The notes under the pieces: generated by a model
What the model was told of the DNA's origin: nothing
Seen by the model: only the letters and a program-made list of their open reading frames with translations
Databases searched by the model: none
Position numbers and translations under genes: made by a program
Assembly (NCBI GenBank): GCA_013397795.1
Contig: VZTJ01005907.1
Coordinates: forward strand, 1,319,071-1,383,070
Length of the DNA stretch: 64,000 nt
Direction of reading: 5' to 3'
Source: Orthonyx spaldingii
Lineage: Eukaryota; Chordata; Aves; Passeriformes; Orthonychidae
Shown: one piece after another, positions 13,801 to 25,400 of the stretch
Layout of the letters: each line of letters begins with the position of its first letter
Numbering within the stretch: position 1 is the first letter of the stretch

Positions 13801-16800
13801 GTTCAAGGATATAGCGATTTTCTGGTCAGTGGAGGTTAGAGGTGATTTTTTGCCCAGTGTAAATGGCATTGTCTGGCAGAGACAATTAGCAAATGAAGCG
13901 CTGCCTCACCAGAGGCTTTACAGCCTCTGAGTCTCTTCTTCCAGGCTGACAACAAACAGAAATTTGAGATGGTATCTCGGGTTTCCAAAACAGGAAGCTG
14001 CTAAATCCAGCAAGAGAGCAATTCATTTCCCACTTATAATGATGCTGCTCATATACCTCCTTTGAGGATACTGAAGGGTTTTCCGAAGAGTAGCAAGGGA
14101 CGTATTTCATCCCCATTTTTCACCAGATGAAAGACCAACTCTGCCAGCAGTGGAGCCGAGAAAGGGGTGTTTTTCTGTGCAGAACTGGTTACCTCACTGT
14201 GACTCAGGCTCTGTTCCTTTCTGCAGTCTGCCTCCCACCCCTGACTACCGTGCCCGAGTCACAGCATGGCACAGCCCTCCTTCAAACCCCTTTTTCTTTC
14301 AAGGTCTCTTCTGTGGAGGAGGAGTTAATGGAAGTTTCCACTCACTTGTTATATTAATGCACTATAAATTACTTCTATAAATCATCAGAGTGGCCCACAT
14401 CAGGCACGGGTTGGTGCAATTACAAGGTACAGAAATGTACCTTGGACACCAGGTTCCTCTGGACAAGTGGTCCAGGTCTGGCCTTGGAGTGCTGCTGTGC
14501 CAAGGGGATGAGTTATCACAGCCAAAGCTTTTATTTTTTTTTTTTTTTCTCTGTTCTCTCATCATCCCCTCTTGTGTACTTGCGATGTGCTTTCTGTTCA
14601 GCTGGCTAACAGAGAAGTAATAAGCTGAAAAAATTAAAATTATTTCAAGTTACATTCTGAAGAAAAACTTCAGAGATTTTCAACTAAATAAAGAGCTTTA
14701 AAAAGCTTCCAGTTAAACAAAATATTGTTCTGACAGGACTCCTCAAGCAGTATCTTCAGTAATTCAGATTCATATGACCAAAAGTTTTGAGAGAATTGCC
14801 AGAAGGGAGAGCATTTTGAAACAAAACTTCAAGATGTTTAATCCTGAAACAATTGAAACAGAACATTTAGAGTTTTTCTTTTTGTCTTCCTCCCAAGAGC
14901 TATTCATCAAAGTTATCTCAAGTTTTATATGTGGCTTCAGTTTTCTGGAACTTTACTTTTCAGCAAATACCATGCTTGCAAGAGTTTAGAAGTGTTTTCC
15001 AGTTCCACTTTTTGTTCTCCCACCTGTCTAATGCTAAAGTTCCTGGTGTGAAAGCCTTCTCAAGTGCTTCTGCACAACATTACCAAACACTGCATCCCCA
15101 GTCCAGCCAGCACAGGTTGTTTCCTGGAGATTAGTACCAACTGCTGAGCAAACATCACCACGCGCTGCTCTGCACACCTGCGCACACACGAGCTGGGATT
15201 GTCCCCACTGAAATAAATAGAGACCAGTCCCAAGCAGTTTTGGAAATCACACCTCCGCAATGCCAGTGATGGTGATTAAAGTCTGCACCTGTTTTTTTTC
15301 TGGGTAAAAATTGGTTCTTAAATAGTCTGAGTCCTGCTACCAAAATAAGTGCACTTCTACAGGTAGCAAAGCATAGCCCAGTTCTGTGGGTGCAGCACTG
15401 GCTGCTCCCCGGTGCTGCGGCAGTGGGAGTGAGGCTGAGCACCTCACACACACTGAGCACCTGACACAGACTGGGAACCTCACATGAACCAAGCACCTCA
15501 CACGGACTGAGCACCTCACAAAAACTGCAATTGTAATTTCATCTACAGACGTTTCTGTGCACACCCGCTTCCCTCTCACCTCTCTCTCGGTCACTACCCA
15601 CTGCTCAACAGTAGCCTACTATAGAAATTTTCAGCTTTGCGTGGTTCCCAGGAATTTTCCATGGGATGTCTACATCTCTAAGATTCACTAACACAAATTT
15701 CTGCGTAGGATATGACCTTTCCACAAAGGACACGTTCAGGATCTCGTACTAGTTGGCCACAGACACCCCCGGGATCTGTAGCTCACAGCCTGAAGACTGG
15801 GGACTTAGAACTTTTCTCTGAGATTCTATTAGAGCTTCTTAATTAAAAGACCTCTTTGGGGACCTGAATTGAATTGGAAACCATGGTGATCACTTAGGTC
15901 AATCACGCACAGAGATGATTGCATTTGGGAGAGTGAGGTGGAAGATGGGAATGTGTGCATGTTGAAGAGCTTTAAGGAAAAAAAATTAAACCCCCAAACA
16001 TCTGTAAAAACGGTATTGCTTAATTTGCAATAGAACAGCTAGAGGATTTATCATATAGGGCTCACCACTCACTAGTGAATTAGAGACTAACACCTGTCTG
16101 TTTTATTGCATTGAAAAGTGTCCTTGACTTTCAGCTCTCTGAACATTTGATCAATGGATTTGACGGTCTGTCCATTTTCTCAAACCTATGGATGCACATT
16201 TTCACTCATGTTAATAACTGTACCAGGAAAACCAAAATGCTGAGAGCTGTGCTTCCAGTCATCCCACATGAGAGAAACATGTTACCAACCTACTACAAAA
16301 ACAGAAATCTCTATCCCCATCCAGTGGGTCCTGTAACTTCATTATGCAAAACCTAAAGTATGAAGAAATGCTCAATATCCAGCAAACATTTTTGTTCAAG
16401 AGTTGAATTTCACTGTTATAGTTAGAAAACACTCATTTGTAACCAGATCATGCTGATAAGATTATCAGTTATGTCAGTTAAAGCATAACTAAAACAAAGT
16501 TATGTTTTGTTTCAACTTATAAATCATTGTACTCTAGCTCCAGGACAAGGAAGTTGCTTTCAAAATCAGAGCAGTTTTGGTTTCAGTAGAGAGAACTGTT
16601 TTAAAATTCACTGTTTTTTCTTTCAATACTCCTAATTGACTTTAGCATCACCTTCTTCTCTGCTCCTATAGTAGAAAAATCTAAATAGTTACAAGGGATG
16701 TTCTTCTTGTAAGTCTACACCAGAAATATGTAACCTTGCTTCACTTGTCTTTGCAAATTACTGTGTTTCAATCAGGACCTTTTACAGACTCAACACTTCA

Positions 16801-19800
16801 GTTGTTCAACACTTGTGTGAAATGCTTTCTATTGCTCCTGAGAAATCTTACAGTCCCAATACGCAGGGTTAACCTCTTGTAACCTCCAGCAATAAATAAG
16901 ACTGTTCATGTAATTCCTAGGAGATTGAAGTCTGTTGATCCATAATTTATCTTGCATTAGCAGTTGCTTACAAGCTGCTTCCTTTTCTAAGGTGGACATG
17001 AACCACCAGAGCACAGAGGCTGCAGGTGTTCGGATCTTCCTCTTTCCATCACTTTGATTCCTCTCCCTGCCACCTTCCAGGTCTCCTACTTACTTTGCAG
17101 GCAGTATCTGCAACACCTTCCACGCCCACACTTCTCCTGCTGGCAACCATCCATACCGAATCCACGATGTGCAAAGGATAAGCAGTAGCTGCTGATGTGT
17201 GGAAGCAGGAAACATTTCTTCTTCTTTTTTTTTTTTTTTAATTTTTTAAAACTTATTTCTTACTCCACAGTTAACTAACTGCAAGACTCAGATGTGCTGC
17301 CAGCTGGAGCATACACATCCTCGGGACCAACCCCCAGCCCGCTCCGATGCCTTTGCAGTCACTTCCAGGGCTTCTGACCTGTAAGGAGACTGGAGTTTCA
17401 GTCAGGTTAATATTGTTTGCCAACTCATTTCAGGGTGCCATGGCTTGTATAATAGGTGTAATTATTCCAAGTAGCCTTGTACTAGAGCTTTCCCCTCAAG
17501 GCCAAAGTTTTATTCTATTTGTATCAATATCACCTGGAAGCTCTCAGTGGAAGTCAAGAACCATTGTTCTCTCCTGACTTAGTCTGCAGGGCTATAATCA
17601 GAGCTGTATAAGATACAAGGATGGTGCAGCACGCACACAATGATAGCTATTCTCACAGCAAAGGTGAGAAGCAACTTTGTGGCACAGAAGCACGATCAAA
17701 CCCCAAAACCACAACAAGATTTACAGAACAGCAAGTCTACTCCAATACACATCAGCATCACCACCTGCTTTAATTTCCATAATATGTCCCTGAAATAAGG
17801 CTACAGACTTAAAACCTACTGAACCAAATTTTTCCATTGCCTTCATTCCATAGTCCCGTATGTCCATGCAGTCAGCAGCATGATGGCAAGTGAGTCACGT
17901 TGATAGGCATGTGCAACAGCTTCTCCTCAGTTACCTGGGAGCTCTACCACTGTACAAGACAGGTCACAGAATGAGTCAGCAGCCAGGTTACCGAGGTCAC
18001 TTTAAATTTTCAGTGACTAATCATTTACTTTTTTAACACAACAATACTGTGTAAAGCCTCCATGAGGCTTTGACACTGAAAATATCTATGGGTGCAGGTC
18101 TCTGTGCACACACCACTTCCTGTGGCCAAGCACTTCTGTGTGGGTTACTCTGTACCCAGCGTGCTATTCCTGAGACATCCTGTTTTTACTACTTGTGAAA
18201 TTACTAGAGTTGCCATCTTCCTGCTAGCAGTCTTCCTGACAGAAACATGTACATGTTGAGCACTGTTTTTCTAGCTGAAGCAGACCTTTTGCCAAAAAGT
18301 TAGTCTGATATTTTCCTTTATCTTCATTTGCTGTTGGAGAAATATTTTCCACAGCAGAATGCTAGCCACTGAGCCCAGTGGACAAATCCTGATAAAGGCT
18401 ATTCAGAGAAACCTTCCGCTTGCAATTAACATTTGCCAATGGAAACCAAAGTCTTTTATTATTTTCCTTTTCCTCCTCTGAAGGAGTTTAGTGCTGTATT
18501 GCTTAGTTCTGCTTTCAAAAGTCTTTGAACACATCCATACTCTTCTGTACACAGACATGGGAGTGTAGAATGAGACCTCACTTTTTGTTTTCAATATAAT
18601 TAGTGTGTTTATAGGAAACTTTTATGCTGTACATTAATTTTCAAATCTGAAGCATGTTTTCAGATAACACAGAGATATTATTTCAAAATAAAGCAAGGGC
18701 ATTAATAAACAGTACTAGGAAATCCACAAAGGTTAAGTGATTTTCTACAGAGTAATTCATTCTCGTAATGAGTTTGCTGCAGACAATACTCTCTGCAAGC
18801 AGTTACTGCATATGTATTTTTAATTTGTGTGTTTATGTAATTCATGGTAGTGCAAAATAAATTTCTGTGTAAAGTGTCCTAATAGATCGAGTGAGGCTAT
18901 AATATTCTTCCAGAGCTTGTTCATTACAGTATGCCCTGGCACAGAGTCCAGAGGGAGAGGAAGCCATTAAACATTAAGCAAAACAATTGCTGTCATCCTC
19001 CAGAGGGTCTGGCTTTGTAAATGCTTATGTTAATGCTGTACAAAAGAGTTGAGTATTCTGGTAAAATTAGAATGGTAAAAGAAAGCAAGCACCTTGTCCT
19101 CAATTTCGTGAGATTTGGTTGGATAACTAACGATATTTGGATCTTTGCCCTAGAAGAAGAGAGCTCATCCTAGCCACAGACGGGGCACTCCTAAGCGTTA
19201 ATTGTTACCAGCAAACAGAAAAGACGAAACAAAAAAAACCCCTGACATTTCCAGTGTTTTCTATCCTCAAAGCTGAAACACTCCCCTGTGTGTGTTTTCA
19301 ATTTAACTAAAATAGATCGCTGTGTGTAAACAGCCACTCTATCTGCATCATTCATATTTGATGGACTAGTCAGTACAACAGATACTTTTATCCATCCCGT
19401 AAGTGATGAGAAACTAGACACTTCAGTGTCTTGTGCTCCTCTCAGTTAACATGAGTGGCAGCAGCTGTTATTTGAGGCTCCCTAACATGTAACGTTTGAT
19501 GTAGAGACAGGAAAATTGGGGATATATTTAGTGGAATTGGATATAACAAAAGTGATGTCCATGATCAACCCCCCCCAGGAGAATATTAAGGAAAGCCCTC
19601 GCCATGTTTGTTAACAGCAGCCCAGGCACTGGTGTTCTTGGACTTTAGAAGCTGTATGGTAATGGTATTCTTAGCAGGTTAACAAGTTGCTTGTGGGAAA
19701 GGTAGGGCATGATTTCAAGATGCTTTTGCTCACATTGGCAGCAAAGCGTGAAGGTGGTCCACAACACCATTGCCAGAGCCTGAAAAGCACATATGAAGTA

Positions 19801-20083
19801 GATGAACTTGTATTTTAAATTATGTTCTGCACATATGACTTCACATGCCTGTAAGAACCATGTAAGCAGACTTTTAAATCTACTGGAAACCAAGAGGAGA
19901 TACTGCCATTTCCTTTGGCTTAGGAGAGACGAGGGTAGATGGTTGACAAGGAAACAAACGTAGCATCCCAGAAACAGCACAAAAAGGAGGGCAAGCCTTC
20001 TTTGAGCAGGTATTTGAAGGCAGGAACTCCTGGCTCAGCTCACACAAAGGTGTGTTGTTGGTGGCAGTGAAATACCAGAAATT
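7801..20083. other. Intergenic DNA, no gene recognised
   Basis: No exon, RNA gene or full transposable element is recognised in this 12-kb stretch on either strand. Open frames are short, without family resemblance or splice context. Minor structures: a short AT dinucleotide run near 8,531-8,543, an AT-rich block at about 12,495-12,560, a T15 run at 14,534-14,548, an 18-bp minisatellite at 15,437-15,526, and a T15 run at about 17,225-17,239. Confidence 0.6.
15437..15526. repeat. 18-bp minisatellite, 5 units
   Basis: Five consecutive 18-bp units, each a variant of GAGCACCTCACACACACT, starting at 15,437, 15,455, 15,473, 15,491 and 15,509. Units 1, 2, 4 and 5 are close to each other; unit 3 (GGGAACCTC...) is the most diverged. 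Because 18 is a multiple of three, the - strand frame repeats a six-residue Cys-Glu-Val-Leu-Ser-type motif. There is no other sign of coding. Confidence 0.9.
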
Positions 20084-20284
20084 TCATTTAAAAATGAAAC
20101 CAAGCTTCTTTCAGTGAGGGTGGTCAAGCACAGGAATGGGTTCCCCAGAGAGGCTGTGGGCTGTACACCCTTGGAAACAGACAAAACCCGTCCAGATCAG
20201 CAACCTGCTCTGGTTGGAGAAGGGTGTAGGACTAGGTGGTTCTCAAACATACATTCAAACCTCTACTATGCTGTGATTCTGTGA
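20084..20284 (+). mobile_element. CR1 LINE 3' fragment
   Basis: Typical CR1 3' end in + orientation. It contains the consensus-like pieces CTTCTTTCAGTGAGGGTGGT, GAGAGGCTGTGG, AAAACCCGTCCAGA, AGCAACCTGCTCT and GGACTAGGTGGTTCTC, and ends in the tail CTGTGATTCTGTGA. It is 5'-truncated, as most avian CR1 copies are, and too short to code for anything. The left edge is approximate. Confidence 0.9.
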
Positions 20285-21784
20285 AAGGGAAGCTCTCCAA
20301 GCAAGGCCACGGGCAGAAAATTATGGTGCTGGTGTTTGGCAACAGGTTTTGGAGAAACCATGTGGATATACCAAAAGAAAAATCCTCCTTTTCCTTCTTT
20401 CCAGCTGGCATGCCCACCCCCCCTGCAATACACACCTTCTGTGCTAGCACAGAGGGAGAGAGGAGACAGAAAGTAAATCCCATGGCCAGAGTTTCAGAGA
20501 TCTTGGTTGTGGAAAGAGGAAGACCTTTCACCCACTTTAGGGCATATTCTGGGGAAGCTCACCAGACCTCTAGCCAGCTGGCATTTTAGTGACCTACCCT
20601 GCAGACTGAGGGGTTAACATCTCCTGAGCTAAAGTGCAGTTGCTTCATTTGTGGCCTCACTGGAGAGGGCAGCTGCAGCCCAGCTTTTAAACCTCTGCTC
20701 TGAAGCAAGAGCCAGTGGAAGGGAAACCGTAACTTGTCTTCTCCTCTGGGAAGGAGCTGGAGAAGGTTTGTGCAAAGGTCATCTTAATATTAAGCCAAAG
20801 GTCCAAGAAGCACCAGACAAACAGCTCTTTTTTTCCAAATAAAGAGTTAGTAACTACATGGATGTAAAATTTTCTCCTCTCAGTTTAGCCAGGCTGGCCC
20901 TTCCTTATTCCTGAGGGAACACAGTCATTTCTTGGGCATGTTTTTATATATGCAGCTGAGAGCCAGGAACAGGAGATGGCATGTGCCCACTTGTGGGTTT
21001 ATGGCACAAGGCCTCTGCACAGTGCAGAGCTGCAGGACAGAGGCTGGCCATGAGGGATGGGGCCCATGCAAACTCAGGCTTTGAAGACTTCTGCAGCCAG
21101 CACTGCATCCAGCTTCTGGCAGCCTCTCTGCTGGGCGTTGTAACGTGCCTATAGCAAAGGTGGGAAGATCACTTCTCTCTGTTACTAAGAATATACTCAG
21201 GGAAACATTACCCTGCAAATTGCTTTAATATGCATCACACTGCCACATTTACTTTATGACTCTATTTGCACCCTGTGTGTCAGATCAGCTCATGCCCAGT
21301 GCTGCTGCCAAGCTCCTGCAGCTACTCGCTTTTCCCTCATATGCACTGGAGAAGCAGGGAGAGCAGAACACAAGAGGGCTTTCCATGAGGCTTCTGCTGA
21401 AAGGCAGGGATGGGGCTCACTTCCTACTCCACAGCACTGCTTGGATCCACCAACAGCAGGCCATTAAGCAGAGGGCAGGGGGGCACGAGGAGAAACTGGG
21501 TGCCTCAAAGCTATGGACTGGTGGAGAATGCAGGAGCAGGTTCAATTTCAGATGTAATCAGCCCAAATCTGCGACACAATCCATGAGATGTGAGCAGCAG
21601 AGACCCACCTTGGGAGAGTTCTCCTTTACTTATGAAGTAACTCACAGGCTGAGGGGAACAAGGCAATGTGGGTGACAGACATGCTACCAAGGTGACCTCT
21701 AGCTACAAGGGCCACATGGATGTCATGCGCAGAAGCAGAGACAGAGAGACAAGAAGTGAAAGGCTCTGGCTCCTCCCCATCATT
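20285..21784. other. Unique DNA between two CR1 copies
   Basis: No gene recognised. The open frames here (up to 139 codons at 21,256-21,675, + strand) have no recognisable motif, no splice or promoter context, and read like chance frames. The right end, from about 21,690, may be diverged upstream CR1 sequence. Confidence 0.5.
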
Positions 21785-22410
21785 TGGTGGATGAAAGGCT
21801 GGACATGACCTGCAATGTGCACTGGTAGTCCAGAAAGCCAATTGTCTCTTGGGCTGCATCAAAATCAGTGTGGGCAGCAGGGCAAGACAGGTGATTCTGC
21901 CCCTCTACTCTGCTCTGGTGAGAGCCCACCTGGAGTGACTGGAACCCCCAACAAAAGAAAGATGTTGATCCATGGAACAAGTCCAGAAAAGGGCCACAAA
22001 GATGCTCAGAGGGCTGGAACACCTCTTCTGTGAAAACACGCTGAGAGAGTTGAGGGTGTTCAGCCTGTAGAAGAGAAAGTTCCAGGGAGACCTTACAGCA
22101 CCTTCCAGGGTGAAAGCTGGAGAGGCACATTTACAAGGGCACAGAGTAACAGGACAAAGGGAACGGCTTTAAATGGAAAGAGACATAAGAGATATAAGGA
22201 AGAAGGGTTTTTACAATGAGGGTGGTAAAACACAGGACAGGTTGCCCAGAGAGGCAGTGGATGCCCCATCTCTGGAAACATTCAAGGTCAAGCTGAAGGT
22301 GCTTTGATCAACCTGATACCATTGCAGATGTCCCAGCTCCCTGCAGGAGGGGTTGAACTAGAAGACTTTTAAAGGTCCCTTTCAACCCCAACTGTTCTGT
22401 GATTCTATGA
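21785..22410 (+). mobile_element. CR1 LINE 3' fragment, longer copy
   Basis: A roughly 0.6-kb CR1 3' end in + orientation. Recognisable consensus pieces in order: CCAGAAAGCCAATTGTCTCT, GGGCTGCATCAAAA, GGTGATTCTGCCCCTCTACT, GCCCACCTGGAGT, GGGCCACAAAGATG, GAGAGAGTTGAGG, AAGGAAGAAGGGTTTTTACA, TTGCCCAGAGAGGCAGTGGA, GATGCCCCATCTCTGG, and the tail TTCTGTGATTCTATGA. The upstream part corresponds to the end of the CR1 reverse-transcriptase ORF, here broken. The tail differs from that of the copy 1.5 kb to the left, so the two belong to different CR1 subfamilies. Confidence 0.93.
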
Positions 22411-25400
22411 TCTCCATGTGCAAAAGTCTGCCATAAATAAAGGCACAGGGAGAAGGAGTTGTCCTTTCTCTGTACCTTGTCACCTCAGATGAGAAGTACA
22501 GCTGGTTACTCATCTGACCTGTTTATTCTGCTGTGCACTCTACAGTTGGCTGCAGGAGGGGGAACACAAAGCAGATCCTTACAATTTAATGCTGTTCCCA
22601 GGCTAATAAAGATGAACATTCCTTTTGGGAGCTGTGGACAAAGGCAAGATGTTGCTATGTCTCTCTTCTATGAGTACCTAAAGCCCTAAAATTTGAACAT
22701 TTGGGAATTTGTATGTATTCCTTATCTTAAACTATTGCTTAGCAACAGACTTTAGCCAAGGGCATGCTTGTGAAACTGTGAGGCATATCCCTATCTGCTC
22801 AGTGCAAAGCAATAAACACACCTTTCCAAATTATCTGTGCTAGAATCACATATGTAGCAGATGATCAATCCAAGCAGAAGGGAATCTGCTGTATAGGCTC
22901 TTGGCATTTTTGCAACACTGATAAAGTGATCTCGACCTGGGTGAATCAAAGCCTTTTCACTGCAGAAATGGTGTCGTTGCATACCAAGTAGGTTGCAGAT
23001 GGAGGAGCACCCAGCAGGGCTCGGGTGTGATGCAGTTCTGTGGCTGCTCCTCCCACGTGGAGAGGAGTGATGTGTTTATCTAGAAAGCCTTAGGTGTTCC
23101 CCTGACACACTGCTACATGTGTGCATACTGATGAAGAGCCCTGTTTTGTGAAAAAAACCCCACACAATCTTAAATATTATTTTAGATACCATCTTGGTAT
23201 CTATCAACCCACTATTTTATCAAGCACTTAACAGAGCAAAGCTTAACACTGTATTGAACCTTGAACTGGGTTGTGCCTGACAGTCCAAGGTTCTCAGTTA
23301 TCTCACAGAGGAATTTTGTCCCTTTCCTTTACCTGGCTGTACTTTAGCATTGTGAGCCACAATGCAGTGTAACACACATCTGTGTGATAACTGGGCCTGG
23401 AAATACATGTAAGCACATGGACCCTTCTCACCTCCTTGTACCCTTGAGCCCCAGCAGCTGGTGACTGTGCTTTGCAAGAAGGGTCCCCTGGACAGCTCAC
23501 AGCAGCTTTCTGCACCTAAAGGAGCCTTTCTTTGGCTGTTTCTTCTACAAAAGAGGAAGGAGAGATGAATTTCACTTCATGCCTGGACTCAGGGGAGAAG
23601 AATCACTTTCCTTCTTAGTGCATGGGTGGGATGCATTGAATAAAGGGGGCATAGCAGCTGTGAAAAACCCAGTATTGGTGGAAGGAGGCTGTAGCCCCTC
23701 CTCTCACATGCTCTGTGAAAACATGGGTGCACCTGTAGCATATCACAACACAGCAATACACACTTGACTCTGTTCCTTGCCACTGTGCGTGCCCTGTTCC
23801 CTGTGTACCAGCATCACAGCTGTGTGTGTGCCTCACAAAGGGGGCAGTTTGAGAAGCAGAGGCAGGCTGTTTGTAGGTTTTCCCTCTAGTTGCACAGTAA
23901 TTGCTGAACTGTGTTTTATGAAGTTATAAGAGCTCACATTGTCACTCCGAGGGTTGGGGAGGCAGAAGGTGACTTTACATGATCCTTATCTCTGTTAGGC
24001 ATAGCCTGTAACACCATCATTAAGGCAAGGGCCAGGCACACTGATGCTCCAGCTGCTGCAGTGTTCCCTATTTCCAAAGGTACAATAAAACTCTTAATTG
24101 CCCACACAGAGATACTGCAAAGGAAGAGAAGACCTTCAGACTGAAGGAAATATGAGGCACTAAACAATGATCAGCAGACAGCAAGCTAAGGCAGTCCCTG
24201 TGGACAAACCTGCTGTAAAAAGTATCAAGCAGTGTAATCTCAGCACTGACTTAAAACTGAGCAGTATACCAGACTTGCAGCAGCTTTTGAGGTTTTAAAA
24301 AAGGTTTTAAACAATACATTTGAAACCCTTCATAAGTCATAAGCATTAAGAACAAAAGCTGCAGTCAGGTCTACATCATCTTAAGACATGCTCATGTTAA
24401 TGGCCACACTGGCAGAAAGGAAATCGGTGCTCAGTGCTGGGATGTGCTGGACACCTACATCTCACACTGGAGTCAAGAGTTGTAGATCCTCCAGCGTCAC
24501 TCAAGTTTTCTTATCAGTTCAAACAAGAAGTGGAGGAACACAGGGGGGAAAAAAGATGAGAAAGAGCAGGAGCTCCTATTAGCTCTCACTCACTTTACCC
24601 TATAGCCCAGAAAAGCAGATTCAGTCAAGTTCCCAAAACTTTCCCTGTATGCTGCTCAGTCTGACAAGTCCGAGTACATCCCTGCTGGGGGCCACCAAGA
24701 AGGAGAGATAGTCCTGTGCCAGCAGCATCGAGCCACTTTTGTCTGGGCTCCATGAGCAGCAGGAGCACAGGGGATTAAAATCCTTTCTGAAATTCTGACG
24801 ACAAGAGGAAACACAGCTGTCCCATTATCCTCCTGCAGATAAATATTTGAAAGCAGCTATAAAGAAAACTCAGCCATGCGTCCCCTGCTACCTACCCGAC
24901 AGCCACGTCAGTACAATGGGAGCCACGTTCAGACAAACAGCAACACAAGGAGGTTTATTGTACCAAGTTCACAGGCATCGATCTCTATCAATTTCTACTC
25001 AATGTCATTTTAGAGAGATATCTGTTTATTTTAAACCCATCAGAGGATGTATTTTCACTACACAGTGGAAATACCAGTATCAAGGACCATGAGGGCTGTT
25101 TGCAGAGGGGAGATGAGGGAACAGCAGAACCACCTCACTCACTCAAAGGGGAACCCCAGGGCTACACTAGCAGAAAACATAATTGGTGGCAAAAAACCTG
25201 TAGATCAGGTTGCAGGTTTGAGTTATTCATCCATCTTTTCCTTCCATTCAGGTAAGTAGAGGACAGTGTAACCGCTTCTCACAGACACTCATTAAATCAG
25301 GCACAGCAGATCCTTTCACATGAAGGTAACCTGAGAGTAAAGGCCAGCCCTTAACCTGGCACAGGTCAAGAGCTGTCTTCAGCTGACAATAGTTGAAACG

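Noticed and set aside
21780..22130. 116-codon open frame, - strand
   Set aside because: Antisense of the CR1 copy at 21,785-22,410.
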